A stretch of 64,000 nt of DNA, taken from contig NRSV01000036.1 in NCBI GenBank assembly GCA_002286855.1, positions 186,001-250,000 of the forward strand, read 5' to 3'. Position numbers and translations under genes: made by a program. A model generated the notes under the pieces. The model was not told where the DNA came from and ran no database searches. It was given only the letters and a program-made list of their open reading frames with translations. Position 1 is the first letter of the stretch. Each line of letters begins with the position of its first letter. This stretch comes from Bipolaris cookei. Taxonomy: Eukaryota > Ascomycota > Dothideomycetes > Pleosporales > Pleosporaceae. Positions 11,612 through 22,061 of this stretch are shown here, piece after piece.

Positions 11612-12555
11612 AGGGTTTAATGAGGAGGTGGGAAAATAGATTGGAGAATGTTTTCATGAGGCGGATATCTTTTACGGTTTTGTATGGTTGTGCGTCTGAG
11701 CAGTGTGTATAAATCTTTACGTCTGCTAGTCGAATTGCATAACTTCTATTTAACCTTTTTCTCTGGCAACGAGATGTTTTCCAACTGAGCCAGCAACTAA
11801 GAGTCTGAATGTCTAACAAAACAGCACCCAAATTTCCGAGAAAAGGATTCTCTCGTTTTCAGAATATACACTCATTTGCATACCCAGTTTCCGGTTCTGA
11901 CGCAGCTCAAATATTTGATCTCGCAAGGAGGCCGAGCCACTGAGCCATTTGCTCGTCCGACGCCTCAATTCCTGTAAGTGATATTACCGAAGGCTTCAAG
12001 CCGTCCCTAACTTGCTGGGCTGTACCTGCATCTTTGCAGTCTTGCAACTCATTCTACGAGTACTTTACTACCGTTGCTAAGCTAGTGTCAATTATTGACT
12101 CAAGCTGCATAGATTGCGAGCGGAGTCTCACACAAGGGTAACCTCTTTAGCTTAACCTAGAAACTGCACAGTAGCTTTAAGGTAACTTAAACTTGGTGAA
12201 TTCGCTTTTGGCATAAAGTATGTGGCAAGCGAGCGGCATACGCTGACCCCGCCAACAGTAGCCATTTAGCGTTCACCCCGACGCCCGTGTAATATCGAAG
12301 CTCGGCTTGAGATAGAATGGAGGGCGTAATTGCCCTGGCAAGGTGTATAGTTGCTGCGGATGCTATAAAAACATCATCGCATCGTCAAATTCAAAAATAT
12401 AAAGCGTTGATGGCTCCCCGTCGACTCCTCCTAAACATCTATCTACTACCATCATTAGCATATTTCATCAATCCCTATAACTCCATTGTGAAATAGGTTT
12501 TCCGTCCTCTTTATTCCTTCTTGTAATTAATTCCCCCACGTTCCCTATGGTCGCC
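11612..12555. other. AT-rich spacer
   Basis: No gene is supported. The stretch is AT-rich with scattered stops in all frames. It leads into the decayed MYND-finger gene and probably contains its lost 5' part. Confidence 0.5.
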
Positions 12556-13513
12556 CAACGACTGTGCCATGTGCCTGTCGAAGAGCGAATTACGTTGCAT
12601 TAGGTGTCAGAGAATCAGTTACTGTTCTAAAAAAAATGTCAAATAGCCGATTCATAATGCCACCAATTTCCCTGCACCAAGTTCATCCAGCAAAGCGCCC
12701 GACCTTCCCCACAACATCGCCTCGGCCTCAAATTCCCGGACTCTAGTGCCGGTCCACGTTTTGTTTGGGTACACCGTGAAGCGCGATATGGCGACGATGA
12801 AGAGACTACATACCAAGCCCCACATATGAAATCTTACTTTGAACACGCATCGGGTTCCTCGTTTCCAAGGCCGCGCCTTATACCACGGAACTTGAAGTTC
12901 GATCGTCCCCTACTCGACGCTATTGAGCTTACAATTCGAGATGCATTTCTGGTAGATGGGTCGGTACATAACCCAGCCGTTTACATGGCTGCATCCTTTG
13001 GAGGCGTAGGAAATGTACCAGGGAATTGGCTGGGGCCTATTGTTGTGTTGAGAGCAAAAGGCTGCAGTATTGATCCAAACGATTATTTGGACATCATCAT
13101 GGATGACTTTTGTAATTTTGATGATTGATTGCATTCGAGGAAAGTTGCCGGTATCGCAACGTGGAAGATTGTCATAGGAATGTCAATCTTAGAATAGTAG
13201 CAGGATCACTTGAAATGCGACAACTTGGCTTTCCGTTCAGTGCAACACCAAATGGAGCCCAGCCAGTGTACATAAAGCCGGTGCGTTTCTCGTATCCGAA
13301 TTTTTCTATGTGAACAAGGTTTTAGGACCAATAGGAGGACATGATATGCAGATAGTAGTCTTAGAGATTTGCATTCTGCTCTTTTGCAATGTGACTACTC
13401 CCTTTTTTTCGTCTAGCCTATCAATTTTAAAGCGCAACTCACCGTGGAGACATTCACCAAACATATCGAATTCGTCGTACAGAAATCTCACTATCTCATC
13501 TTGATATGTGCCT
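12556..13513 (+). pseudogene. Decayed MYND-type zinc-finger protein gene
   Basis: The conceptual translation begins with the cysteine pairs of a MYND finger (CAMC, then CIRC, then YCSKK). The frame shifts by two bases in an A-run near 12632 and continues CQIADS, stop, CHQFPC, which completes the C-x7-H-x3-C half with an in-frame TAA. A long intact stretch follows (12700-13125) with FVWV, LIRDAF-like and GPIVVLR motifs typical of fungal MYND-domain proteins. A TGA and a one-base shift near 13125 lead to a further piece ending about 13310. A last piece around 13390-13513 has a coding-like TVETFTKHIEFV and a stop inside it. No start codon precedes the first finger cysteine. This is therefore a non-functional relic with at least two frameshifts and three stops. 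Part of it could be rescued only if several unrecognised introns existed, which the finger break argues against. Confidence 0.72.
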
Positions 13514-14018
13514 GACTTCTCCAGTGTCTTCTCAAAAAAAAAGATTTAGCGTTACTGGGGTCATAAGCCGAGGGCGGCTGATGGCGTTGAAGGGCGTTCT
13601 AGTGCTGCCGAAGCATCGCATGGTCACTCGTATCTTCGAGGCTGTAATTTGTTCACTTACTGTAACACGGCATTGATGTGACCGCATTGACTCTTTATAG
13701 ACTTTCACCTGTGGAGAACGCTCTTGCAGGTTCATCATTCCGTACAGTGTGCAGACCGGAAGCCAATTATGCAAGCGAATGTAAGTAGCGTCAGTACCAA
13801 ACAACAAGTCATCAAGAACCCGTGTCTAAATTTTTCTAAACAATCTATAACAACATTAAAAGCGAGCGTGTCAGGCAATAAAACCCCTTAAATCAAACCA
13901 AACCATCAAAGAGCGTCCTTTCCATCCCCCCCCCCCTCCCCCCCCCTCTCTAGCAATAAAAAACAAACAAAAGAAAAGCATATCCCCCATCTCAGCGCCT
14001 CAATCCTACCACATTTCT
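13514..14018. other. Spacer between pseudogene and secreted-protein gene
   Basis: No gene is supported. A C-rich tract lies at about 13928-13947 within the likely 3' region of the minus-strand small secreted protein. Confidence 0.5.
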
Positions 14019-14390
14019 CTAACCGCAGTAATCAGGATTTCCAGCCCCACCATCAACACATCTACCACAAGGCACGCGCCCATTAATCCACACGAGCGCC
14101 TCGCCCGCACTCCCGCATTTGAACAGCGACTTGTCGATCTGATCTACAGCCGGGTATTGGCCATCGTTGTAGGTGCTGCGGAGGCACTTGCTTTGGATTT
14201 CGTTGTTTGTCCAGCCTGTTTGTTGGTGTGGGTGTTAGTTTTCTGGGGTTGAAATGGGAGGGGGGAATGGATGTATACCGCGGGAGGACTTGAGCGTTTT
14301 ACCGCAGTAGAGTTGGTGAGTGTCGCACTTTGAGGCGGAAGCAGTAAGGGCCAGGGCGGCGAGGGCGAGGAGGGGCTTGATAGAAAGCAT
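14019..14390 (-). CDS. Small secreted cysteine-rich protein (effector-like), 102 aa
   Basis: Two exons, 14279-14390 and 14019-14215, flank a 63-bp intron (GTATAC ... AACAG), giving 102 residues. A clear signal peptide covers about residues 1-20 (positive start, Leu/Ala core, cleavage after ASA). The mature part is about 82 residues with seven cysteines at 22, 29, 48, 71, 87, 90 and 101, so at least one is unpaired in the monomer. It ends in a cysteine-rich tail containing PCGRC. No known domain is recognised. Small size, secretion signal and high cysteine content are typical of apoplastic effectors or antimicrobial-like proteins of plant-associated fungi, but function is inferred only from these general properties. 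Its neighbours are a MYND pseudogene and a poorly supported short frame, which suggests accessory DNA. A TTTAAA lies about 40 bases upstream of the ATG. Confidence 0.82.
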
Positions 14391-14523
14391 GGTTGGTGGA
14401 TAGAGGGGTGTTTGGAGAGTGAGGTGGGTGGGTTTAAAGTTGTAGGAAGTGGATGATGGAATGATTGAGTTGATGATGCTTTAGATTTTGAGGGTGTCGT
14501 TGGTGGTTTTATGCTTTCTCTTT

Positions 14524-14736
14524 CTACTTCTCTTTCGCAAATTCTTGGGTACTCTCATCTTCGTAGCTGAGGTCACCGATATCATGTGATGCTGGTTTTG
14601 CTACGGGATCCACAGCGTGTTCAGCTGGGGGGTAATACATCGCAGCTGGTTGAGGAGTTGCGGTCTCAGGAATGTAGATTTTTTTGGACGCTGAAATTGA
14701 AAGAGCGGGTCGAGAGTTATTGGGGTTGCATTGCAT
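14524..14736 (-). CDS. Possible last exon or gene fragment, unknown
   Basis: An open frame of 70 codons has a composition unlike random translation: proline-rich (PETATPQPAA, YYPPAEH) followed by an acidic tail (YEDESTQEF). A good acceptor-like CTTCTTAG directly precedes its ATG on the minus strand, so it may be the final exon of a longer gene or the remnant of one. A second open frame upstream (14737-14952) could supply an earlier exon through a GTATTT donor, but this is weak. The tail resembles cytoplasmic C-termini of fungal membrane proteins in composition only. No function can be given. Confidence 0.28.
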   Translation of the reverse strand: MQCNPNNSRPALSISASKKIYIPETATPQPAAMYYPPAEHAVDPVAKPASHDIGDLSYEDESTQEFAKEK

Positions 14737-15363
14737 CTAAGAAGGATTTAGCAATTGAGCGGTCACTGTACCAGCTGAAGTGCCTAAGCGAGCGTTACGG
14801 TAAGGAAATACCTGAGCGGTTGTTTTGGTCAGCTGAAATAAGCTTTCTCGTTCCCCACACTTCGTTTTTACCAGGTCACAGCTCTTGTTCAGTTTCACGG
14901 AATTAATGCAATTTCTTACATCACACCACTTGTGTATTGCAAAAATGCTCAATGGGTCTAGGGAAATGAATTACACTGCCTGCATCTGTCTTAATATAGA
15001 ATATGGTCTCTCAAGTTTATTTCCTATATTGTTCTAGTACCTTGGCAATGTAACATACATATTGATTGTTTTCGCCGGTCTTTTCACAACAAGTAGTTCT
15101 TCTAATCTACCTGCATTTGAGTTATGCTATCCTTGTTATTCTTTGGATACCCTGAAAGGGGTTCCGTATCCTACGAAAATCGACAAAAACCGCATCCTCG
15201 ATGTGATACTCGCAAGGAGAAAATATGTCTCTTTGAGATATATCAAAGCTCAAGGTGAAGTACCACATTCTCCTTTATACACATGGAGCATATCCAACAC
15301 TACACCCCTATTCATGAGCATCAAGGTCTCTTCCCAGACGATCTTACACATACTCCTCTCTAT
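14737..15363. other. Spacer, nothing firm
   Basis: Apart from the possible upstream piece of the preceding fragment, no gene or repeat was identified in this interval. It contains the 3' flank of the PEBP gene. Confidence 0.4.
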
Positions 15364-15957
15364 TCACAACTCATCCTTACCACCGTTCCACCCATCCCCT
15401 ACACCCCTCATCCACTGCACACCCACCAATTTCAATCCCTTCTTCGCCACCAACTCCTCAGCCCTAAAGCTCCTTCGCTCCACAAACTCCTCTCCCCCAA
15501 TCTCTGCCCTTTCCAGAATCTCACCTTCCTTCTCCTCAAAAAGCAGAAACAGATAGCGATGCGGGCCACTCTCGTCTTTGGGTCCAGGCGCAAGATATTG
15601 CGTCAACGTCTTCCCTTTTGAAGTAATATCATCTGTTGGGGAGGCCGTCGAAGGAATAGAAGTAATGACCCAATGGCGCCAGTAAGCGAATTTCGGGTCG
15701 TCAGGCGTGGGCGCATCGGGATCAATCATCATGAAAGCATATGTTGATGCCGAGGATGAGGAGTTTGACGTTGAAGAGATGGAAATGACGGGTTGTTCCG
15801 CAATTTGGCTGACGCGCGCGAGACTTCCTCTTTCGGGGGTAAGACCTGATGGGAATTTGACGGATAGATCGATAGTGGGGGTGAAGGAGTCTGGGATGAT
15901 GGACGAAGGAAGGAGGTTTGCGCCCTTGAGTGCGTCGATGAAGGAAGTGGCAGTCAT
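15364..15957 (-). CDS. Phosphatidylethanolamine-binding protein (PEBP/TFS1 family)
   Basis: A single exon of 197 residues starts at an ATG at 15957. The family hallmarks are present: DPDAPTPDDP (79-88) followed by YWRHWV, and GPHRY (131-135) in the second anion-binding segment. Length is usual for fungal PEBPs such as yeast Tfs1, a carboxypeptidase Y inhibitor that also affects Ras signalling; filamentous fungal members are mostly uncharacterised. The N-terminus lacks an obvious signal peptide, yet the chain ends exactly in KDEL. A GT that could act as a splice donor (GTAAGG) lies in the codons encoding that tail, so the final residues could differ if an intron is used there. Cytosolic location is the default expectation for the family. 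Confidence 0.92.
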   Translation of the reverse strand: MTATSFIDALKGANLLPSSIIPDSFTPTIDLSVKFPSGLTPERGSLARVSQIAEQPVISISSTSNSSSSASTYAFMMIDPDAPTPDDPKFAYWRHWVITSIPSTASPTDDITSKGKTLTQYLAPGPKDESGPHRYLFLLFEEKEGEILERAEIGGEEFVERRSFRAEELVAKKGLKLVGVQWMRGVGDGWNGGKDEL

Positions 15958-16760
15958 GATAATGAGAGTTTTAATTCAAATACTTCCTGAATTAGAATTT
16001 GAGTTTCTATTGAGGAGAAATGGACAACTTGTATTTATGACTTTCGCGTGGTGGTAGACGGGATTTGATGCGTGATCGAAGCGGGGCTGTGTGATTGGTG
16101 GATAAACCTCAGTTTTGCTTGGTACTCCGCTGAGTTGTCCATTTCTGCTTGGCGTTCACTCAGAAGGGCAAAGGTTCGGTACAAGATGAGTAACAGCGAG
16201 GTGGAGGTTAAGGGTATGTGTATCCTTACAAGTTTTAGGTCTTCAAACGTCACGCTGTGAAGAGAGATATGAGATGACTATGCAGCAATTTTCATCAACA
16301 ATACTAGGACTTTGAGCAAACTTTGGACAAGGACCAGCACAAGAAATGATATCCTGGGCAGTAGATGTGGTGTCGTACTACTCTTAATCGACATTGCTCA
16401 CGGCTACATGCGACATTGGATCTATTCGACATTGCGAATTTCCAGCCCCGAACTGTCATTTTCAGACAACTTTATTCCAGATAACTTGACGACCTACAAC
16501 CGGAGATGTGCACCCTTTCGAATCTCTCCCACCAAACCCGAAAGCACCGACACTTGCCCTTGTGATTTCATATGTCAACAGAAAAAGAGAAGAGTTACAA
16601 AGACGTGATTGACTTCAAATTACTATCACGAAATGGACAAGGGGCATCATCGTATCGATGAGCTGGCGAAAAGCGAGTCCTGAGACTATATCTACCAGTC
16701 AGTTCTACATAGGGTCATCAAAAATATCGAGATCGCATGCATAACGTGATCGAAGAAGAT
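15958..16760. other. Spacer, nothing firm
   Basis: This stretch contains the promoter of the minus-strand PEBP gene and the 3' flank of the next minus-strand model. Short open frames here have no domain-like content. Confidence 0.45.
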
Positions 16761-17255
16761 TTAGGAATGCCCGTCAGCTTTGCTATACACAGAAACTGTT
16801 TTAATCCGTTCGTCGTAGAGGACGTATCGAATATGTCCTACACATATCAAATCGAAAGCGCCGTATAAACTATTCACAGCGCGGCTACACGCAAACATCG
16901 TACTATTTCCATTAGCATCAGCCTCATCACTCCGCCAAATCAACAAGAATACAGCATACTGTCCTGATTCTGGCCTTGTCATCGAGCCACCCAAATCGTT
17001 CTCGGTAAACTCGCTCGAACAAGAGCATGGAACAAGTCGCTGGACCAACATAACGTCAATCCTGCAAGGCGGTCCCTCGTAAGCACAAACAAGCAATCAT
17101 TCCATCCATTCCCAACCTACCTTGACCCTCCTCGTAGGTCTACCACCCTTCTCGCCCCCGTCTTACTCTCCAACTCCCACAGCCCCCCTGAGCTGAGACC
17201 CGCCATCTTCCAGCCACTCAACAAACTCTTGTACACCCAACCTCGCGCTACTCAT
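16761..17255 (-). CDS. Hypothetical two-exon protein with alternative first exons
   Basis: The last exon (16761-17061, 100 codons) contains a coding-like segment with PESGQYAVFLLIWRSDE and three cysteines near its start (VPCSCSS). Its acceptor CTTGCAG can be joined in the same phase to either of two overlapping first exons. One is 17121-17206 (start at 17206, donor GTAGGT, intron 59 bp, 128 residues, beginning MAGLSSGGLWEL). The other is 17167-17255 (start at 17255, donor GTAAGA, intron 105 bp, 129 residues, beginning MSSARLGVQEFVEWLEDGG). Both close without stops; the second donor is stronger, the first intron is of more usual length. No family is recognised, no signal peptide is seen in either version, and it may be lineage-specific or not a gene. 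Confidence 0.42.
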
Positions 17256-17487
17256 GACGCGTATCTGAGACCATGCTGTAGGATGTCGTTATCCCCCGTT
17301 TGGCAGAAAATCGCTTCGTAATTGGCGCATCCGAGTATTCAAGCCCACAAGAGTCGTGCGCATAAAGACCGGATACTATTTCAAGATCAAGCGAATGATT
17401 GGGGGCCAGATATACGGCTGGCGCCCATAACATCAGATGCATCCTATATCTCGTTCCTGTATCAGGCCCCTTGCTCTACCCAGGGGT

Positions 17488-17527
<40 letters not shown>

Positions 17528-20500
17528 TGCATGACGTCTGGTTATCAAGATACCCGTTACACCTCGCATATACGAGCGATATAGTAGCAGGAATGATCAA
17601 GCCACACGGTAATCCCCAAACAAAAGTAGTGGAGGCTTAGCCCCCCGATGCTGCGCCTCAAACCCACCACAGCAATCAAGCACAACGCAGCACGCACACC
17701 CCCCCCCCCCCCCACAAACACCGGACCACCGAACACTTCTTCCCACCCAACCACCCCCCCGTAACGGCCCAATCGCACGCACCCTTTCTGCCACATACCT
17801 GATCCAGGCACAGCCCTGCAACACAACCTCCCCTCCCCCCCAAATTTCCCTCGGAAGCTACCAACCCCATCAGCTAAGAAAAACTTTTGGTGTGGGTGGG
17901 CATCAGTAGCATTCAGAAAATGTCCTGTTACTAGGAGCGAAAAAAAAGATCTGGCGGCCCATTGGGCAGGGCTGCTTTCGTTAACCGAAGTAGTATTAAC
18001 GGGTGTGTGCGCGTGTGTGTTTGCGAAGCTTAGGCCAGGAACCCAGGCCTAGCTAGACAGACACAAGACACACATACACACACACACCACACATACCACA
18101 CACACACGGGCGTGCGACCGTGTTAGAAAACAGGACACGACACGCTGGCACACATGCTTCACTCAACGGCATCGGTACCCGGACTGCCATCGGGCGTCTC
18201 GAACGACAAGAAGGGTGACGGATGGGAAAGAAAAATTGGGTCGTCCAATATTTTGGGGTGGGTGCCCATGGACGATGACCGGAGTGTGGGGAGAGAGAGA
18301 GCAAGGGGAGTAAGTAACTATGGGTCCTAGTCAGAGTGGGTTGGGTAATGTTGGGTGAGATCACGATAGGATTGGGTTCGTTTGTTTCCTGTTTCATCTG
18401 AAGGAGAGGGCTGCTAAAAGCCTGGATCATTCTTTGGAAGTGGAGAGGGGGGCGCGGAAGGGACGGGAAGAGAGTAGGGTTCGACGATCACGCCGGAGAA
18501 AGGATGGACACGCTGGCATTGAAACAAGCAAGAAAAGGGGGATTGAACAGAGCGTAATCCAAAAGAGGGGGAGGGACGAGAGAGGGAAAGGGCCCTGGTA
18601 AGTGCGGGGAGATATGAGTTGTCAGTGTGCTTGCGCAATGCTTTCTGATGAAACGGCAGGGTCGGAGAAGCCCGACGGGGGGGAATCGAGACCGTCGGAG
18701 TTGCGGGTGGGAGCTGTGGGGAGACCGCCGATGGGGCGCCTTTGGCTCAGGTACTGTATGTACATATGTATGTATGTAGTAATTCCTGGGCAGAAGAAAC
18801 ACACGAGTTTCGACCGGTGAGGCTTGCGAAATGCATGCATGCTGCACCTCTGGCATGCAGGCCCCATGGTGCCTTTTTTCGCCCTTTTAGCCGCATCAAG
18901 TGGGAACCTGTCAACACAATCGGATGGGTCGGTCAAACTCCACAAAAACCACAAATTACGCACAACATGCCCATGGACAGGGTTGGATTCGCTTTTCGTT
19001 GAGATATTGGAAACTTTGCCTTGGGTTGGGGAGGACCCACTTTACAAACCGTCTGGGAGTTGTATACAGTAGTAGCTTACTAGTGGGCATATGTAAGTCA
19101 GGTTTGGACCGGGGGATTGGGCGCCGGTGGAAAGAGAGTTTGCTGACTTGGACACCCAGGACGAGTCTGGCATACCCTCGGTTGTTTTGGCGATGTGCGC
19201 CTGGAATATCCCAGACGGGGTGCAGATGGCAGCCGCAATCGAGTGACAGCTGTCCATGCACAATTTCAGTGGAGCCCAATTGTTCTGGAATCACCATCTG
19301 AATATCGATCAGTGCCAGATTGCAATCTAGATGTTGAGGGAGGGGGTTTGCGCGTAGCCCGATTGCGAAACGCTGCTCCCCCCGGTTTCTCTTGTTCTCC
19401 TGCTCCTTGATGTTCCTTTGTCTCCCAGTGTTGCCGCACAGGACGGTAAAACTGCACACTGTATACACGGCACCCGATATACACATTCAACTATTACATA
19501 CTTGCTCCGTCCTCTGACGTATGTATGATGCCGGTAATAGCAGGCGTAATAATCGTCGGTCTTTTTCGCGGTGGACGCGTATACGAACAGGGTCGGTCTT
19601 CGTAACGTAGGTTGAGAAAACGGACACCTATCTCCTTTGATGCCCTCCTTAAAAAAAAAGTGAGGCTCCTGATTTGCACGTTGACAGCAATTAATGCGAA
19701 CCATGCTTGTCCATATCTGAGGCACACGGCACACTGCGCATTCTTGCCTCTATCACCTTATGTGTCTGGCGGTACGTACCCCCGCAACACCAACACCATT
19801 CTGCCATTCACCATCATCGCCATTGACCCCCATTTCACGCTCGACGTAGCAATTGGCTATGCGGTATTCCACTCTATATCGCATAGCCATGTTGTTTCAG
19901 ATTGAAGCTCCTTGGCCACGAGACTCCAAGCTGACATGCGTATTGTAGTATTGGTGGTGGTACTGGATCTGGTACCGGTTGCCAACTTTTGAGACCCGGA
20001 GACCCTGACGTCTGCCTTGCCCCGCATCACCAATCCTTCAGCGCCATATCCTTACCCTCGACAAGGCTCTTCAGCAAGCAAAGACGTCATGGCGGCACGC
20101 TCAAGACTCGGCTGAAGCTGGTGATGATGTCGTATCTTTGCCTCTGCGTCTTGGGGCCATGAAGCCAACCATGCCGGACTCTTTACCCAGCAATCAATCA
20201 CTCCACAAACCACACCACACTTTGCGAAGAAGCGCATTCATCCCTTTTCACGAGGGTCTGCGTGCAGTAGCAACAAATGCATTAGCTAGCGGGTGTATGT
20301 GTGCGTGTGTGCGCGCGCCCTCTGCAGGTCTTGGTTTGCTGGTGTCCAAGAAGGGTAGCGCAGAATCACCATGACCGACAAAGCAGCTCCGATGATATAG
20401 AGTGGTGTTGAGCCATAGGGCAGAAAACGTCAGGGTCTTTTCAGCAAACCTGTTCACAGGTCGTATCGGTGCCGGCGATCAATATATTCCTGGCCACATG

Positions 20501-21311
20501 ATAGTAGCATGGGTAGCGATAAGACAAGGGGTGTCGTTGTGCCATTGGTCATGTGTGAGTCGAAGCAAAGGAAACAGCCTACGCCTACGTACAAAGGGAG
20601 CAGCCAAGGTGTGGTGGCTCTGATAGCGTGCCAGTTGCCCATGTTTGAGTGTGTCGAGGGTCTCAGTAGATGGATGCTTGGTGCAGCGCAATCTCCCCAT
20701 GGCACGCACATTCTGCCATCTCGCTGCGGGCCAGCTCCACTCTGCAATCCCTCCACGACGCAATCAATGTCCTCAACGCCATCATTCATCATGTGTATAC
20801 TATCCTTAGTAGTCCGTGGCAAAAGTCACCTCAGAATGGCAAAAAAAAAGAATGATGTGAAGTGTCGAACAATGTTGTTCCATTAATAGCTATCTAAAAT
20901 AGTACAGTACATGTGTCAAAGTCCTCAAGCCCCGCCCTTCAGCGTCATCTAGGCGTTTCCATCGCATCATCCAGGGTCCATCAACCCCCCTGCATTAATC
21001 CATTACCCTCAACACCGTAAAGGTGGAGGCATCTTCCCCCACGATGGTACATTCCACTCCTCCCTCGCCGTCCCAGCCAGCATGTGTAAGCAACGCAAAA
21101 ACAAGGCGTGCAAAAACCATGAGGAATCGGTCTGTGGTGGTAGTGCGGACTGACGCGGAGCTTTTGCAGCATCCGCCCGTCTCACACGCGCATGGAATTA
21201 GAGCACGTAGCGGCGGGCGCTAGGCTCTTAGTAAGAGACTGATGGCGTGATAGTCGTATCAATCATGAAATTGTATTTCGTAAAGCGCAAAGAGAATGCT
21301 TAGGTCATCAT
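17256..21311. other. 4-kb gene-poor spacer rich in simple repeats
   Basis: No gene is supported across this long stretch. It holds a TG microsatellite (17490-17530), a C tract near 17700, TG/CA-rich sequence at about 18000-18115, and GA- or CT-rich blocks around 18290-18600. Open frames on both strands are short, start mostly at non-ATG codons and are rich in Cys, Trp and His, as expected from non-coding DNA. Part of it must be the 3' flank of the minus-strand gene at 21312. Confidence 0.5.
17490..17530. repeat. TG dinucleotide microsatellite
   Basis: An uninterrupted TG run of about 15 units is followed by a few interrupted units. It is a candidate polymorphic marker. Confidence 0.95.
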
Positions 21312-22061
21312 TCATCGGTAGTAGCCAGAGGAGCGTTGCTCGCGGATGTCCCGGTTGGTTGGCTCGCGGACTTCAACGGCGTAGTGCTTTGCGTTGCGGC
21401 GTTGCTTGGCCAGGTCCTCCTCGTAGAGGGAACCGCGCTTGGAGTTTGGGGTGTTGCTGATCTCAGACAGTGGACGCTTCGCCTTGGTGGTTGTGGTGAC
21501 GGTGTGTTGAGGCCAGTCAACAATGTCGTCGGTTCGTGGTCGGGCAGACTTGGTCTTGGGCTCTTGCTCGACCTTGACAGTGTTGCTTCGTCGTGGTGAG
21601 GCGGGTGGTGGTGATGATCGGGGAGCAACGTAGTAGCTGCGGTCCATGGAGACAAAGGGCCTGCGTGATCGGTGGCGGAGGCTACGCTCAATGGCCTTGA
21701 GGAGGCTGCAGACTTCAACGTAACCGGCTGGGATCTCAACGCGGACAAGCTTGTTGTTCTCCTCCATGGTAGAGTAGGTGGCTCCAGACTTGTGGTAGAT
21801 GTAACGGGCGACGTCCTGGGCCAGGCCGTGGCCGACATCACAGAGGCGCTCGTGGTTGCGGTGGACTTCATAGGCATTGTGGCAGTGAGCACACTTCCTG
21901 GCGTGCATCTCGAAGTGGTAGGCAGCCCAGCTCTCGGAAGTGTTTACAGGACGGCAGAATGAGATGACGGGGTCTTCGTAGAAGCCAACCACGCGTTCCT
22001 TCTTGGCCACGGCGGGCTTTGCGTGGACGGCCGTAGGCATGTTTGTGCGTGCAGACGGCAT
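21312..22061 (-). CDS. Hypothetical protein, probably conserved in related fungi
   Basis: From the ATG at 22061 the frame encodes 249 residues. The open frame runs on to 22181 without an ATG, and that upstream part (containing PRSILKKPPTSS) also looks coding. An acceptor-like CACTTAG stands exactly where the frame opens, so an additional 5' exon is likely and the true N-terminus is uncertain. The central region has a Cys/His cluster (KCAHCHNAYEVHRNHERLC), which could bind a metal, followed by a helix-rich segment with GYVEVCSLLKAIERSLRHR. The C-terminal half is basic and disordered, containing SNTPNSKRGSLYEEDLAKQ. This distribution suggests a nuclear or scaffold protein. No named domain is recognised. 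Confidence 0.72.
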   Translation of the reverse strand: MPSARTNMPTAVHAKPAVAKKERVVGFYEDPVISFCRPVNTSESWAAYHFEMHARKCAHCHNAYEVHRNHERLCDVGHGLAQDVARYIYHKSGATYSTMEENNKLVRVEIPAGYVEVCSLLKAIERSLRHRSRRPFVSMDRSYYVAPRSSPPPASPRRSNTVKVEQEPKTKSARPRTDDIVDWPQHTVTTTTKAKRPLSEISNTPNSKRGSLYEEDLAKQRRNAKHYAVEVREPTNRDIREQRSSGYYR

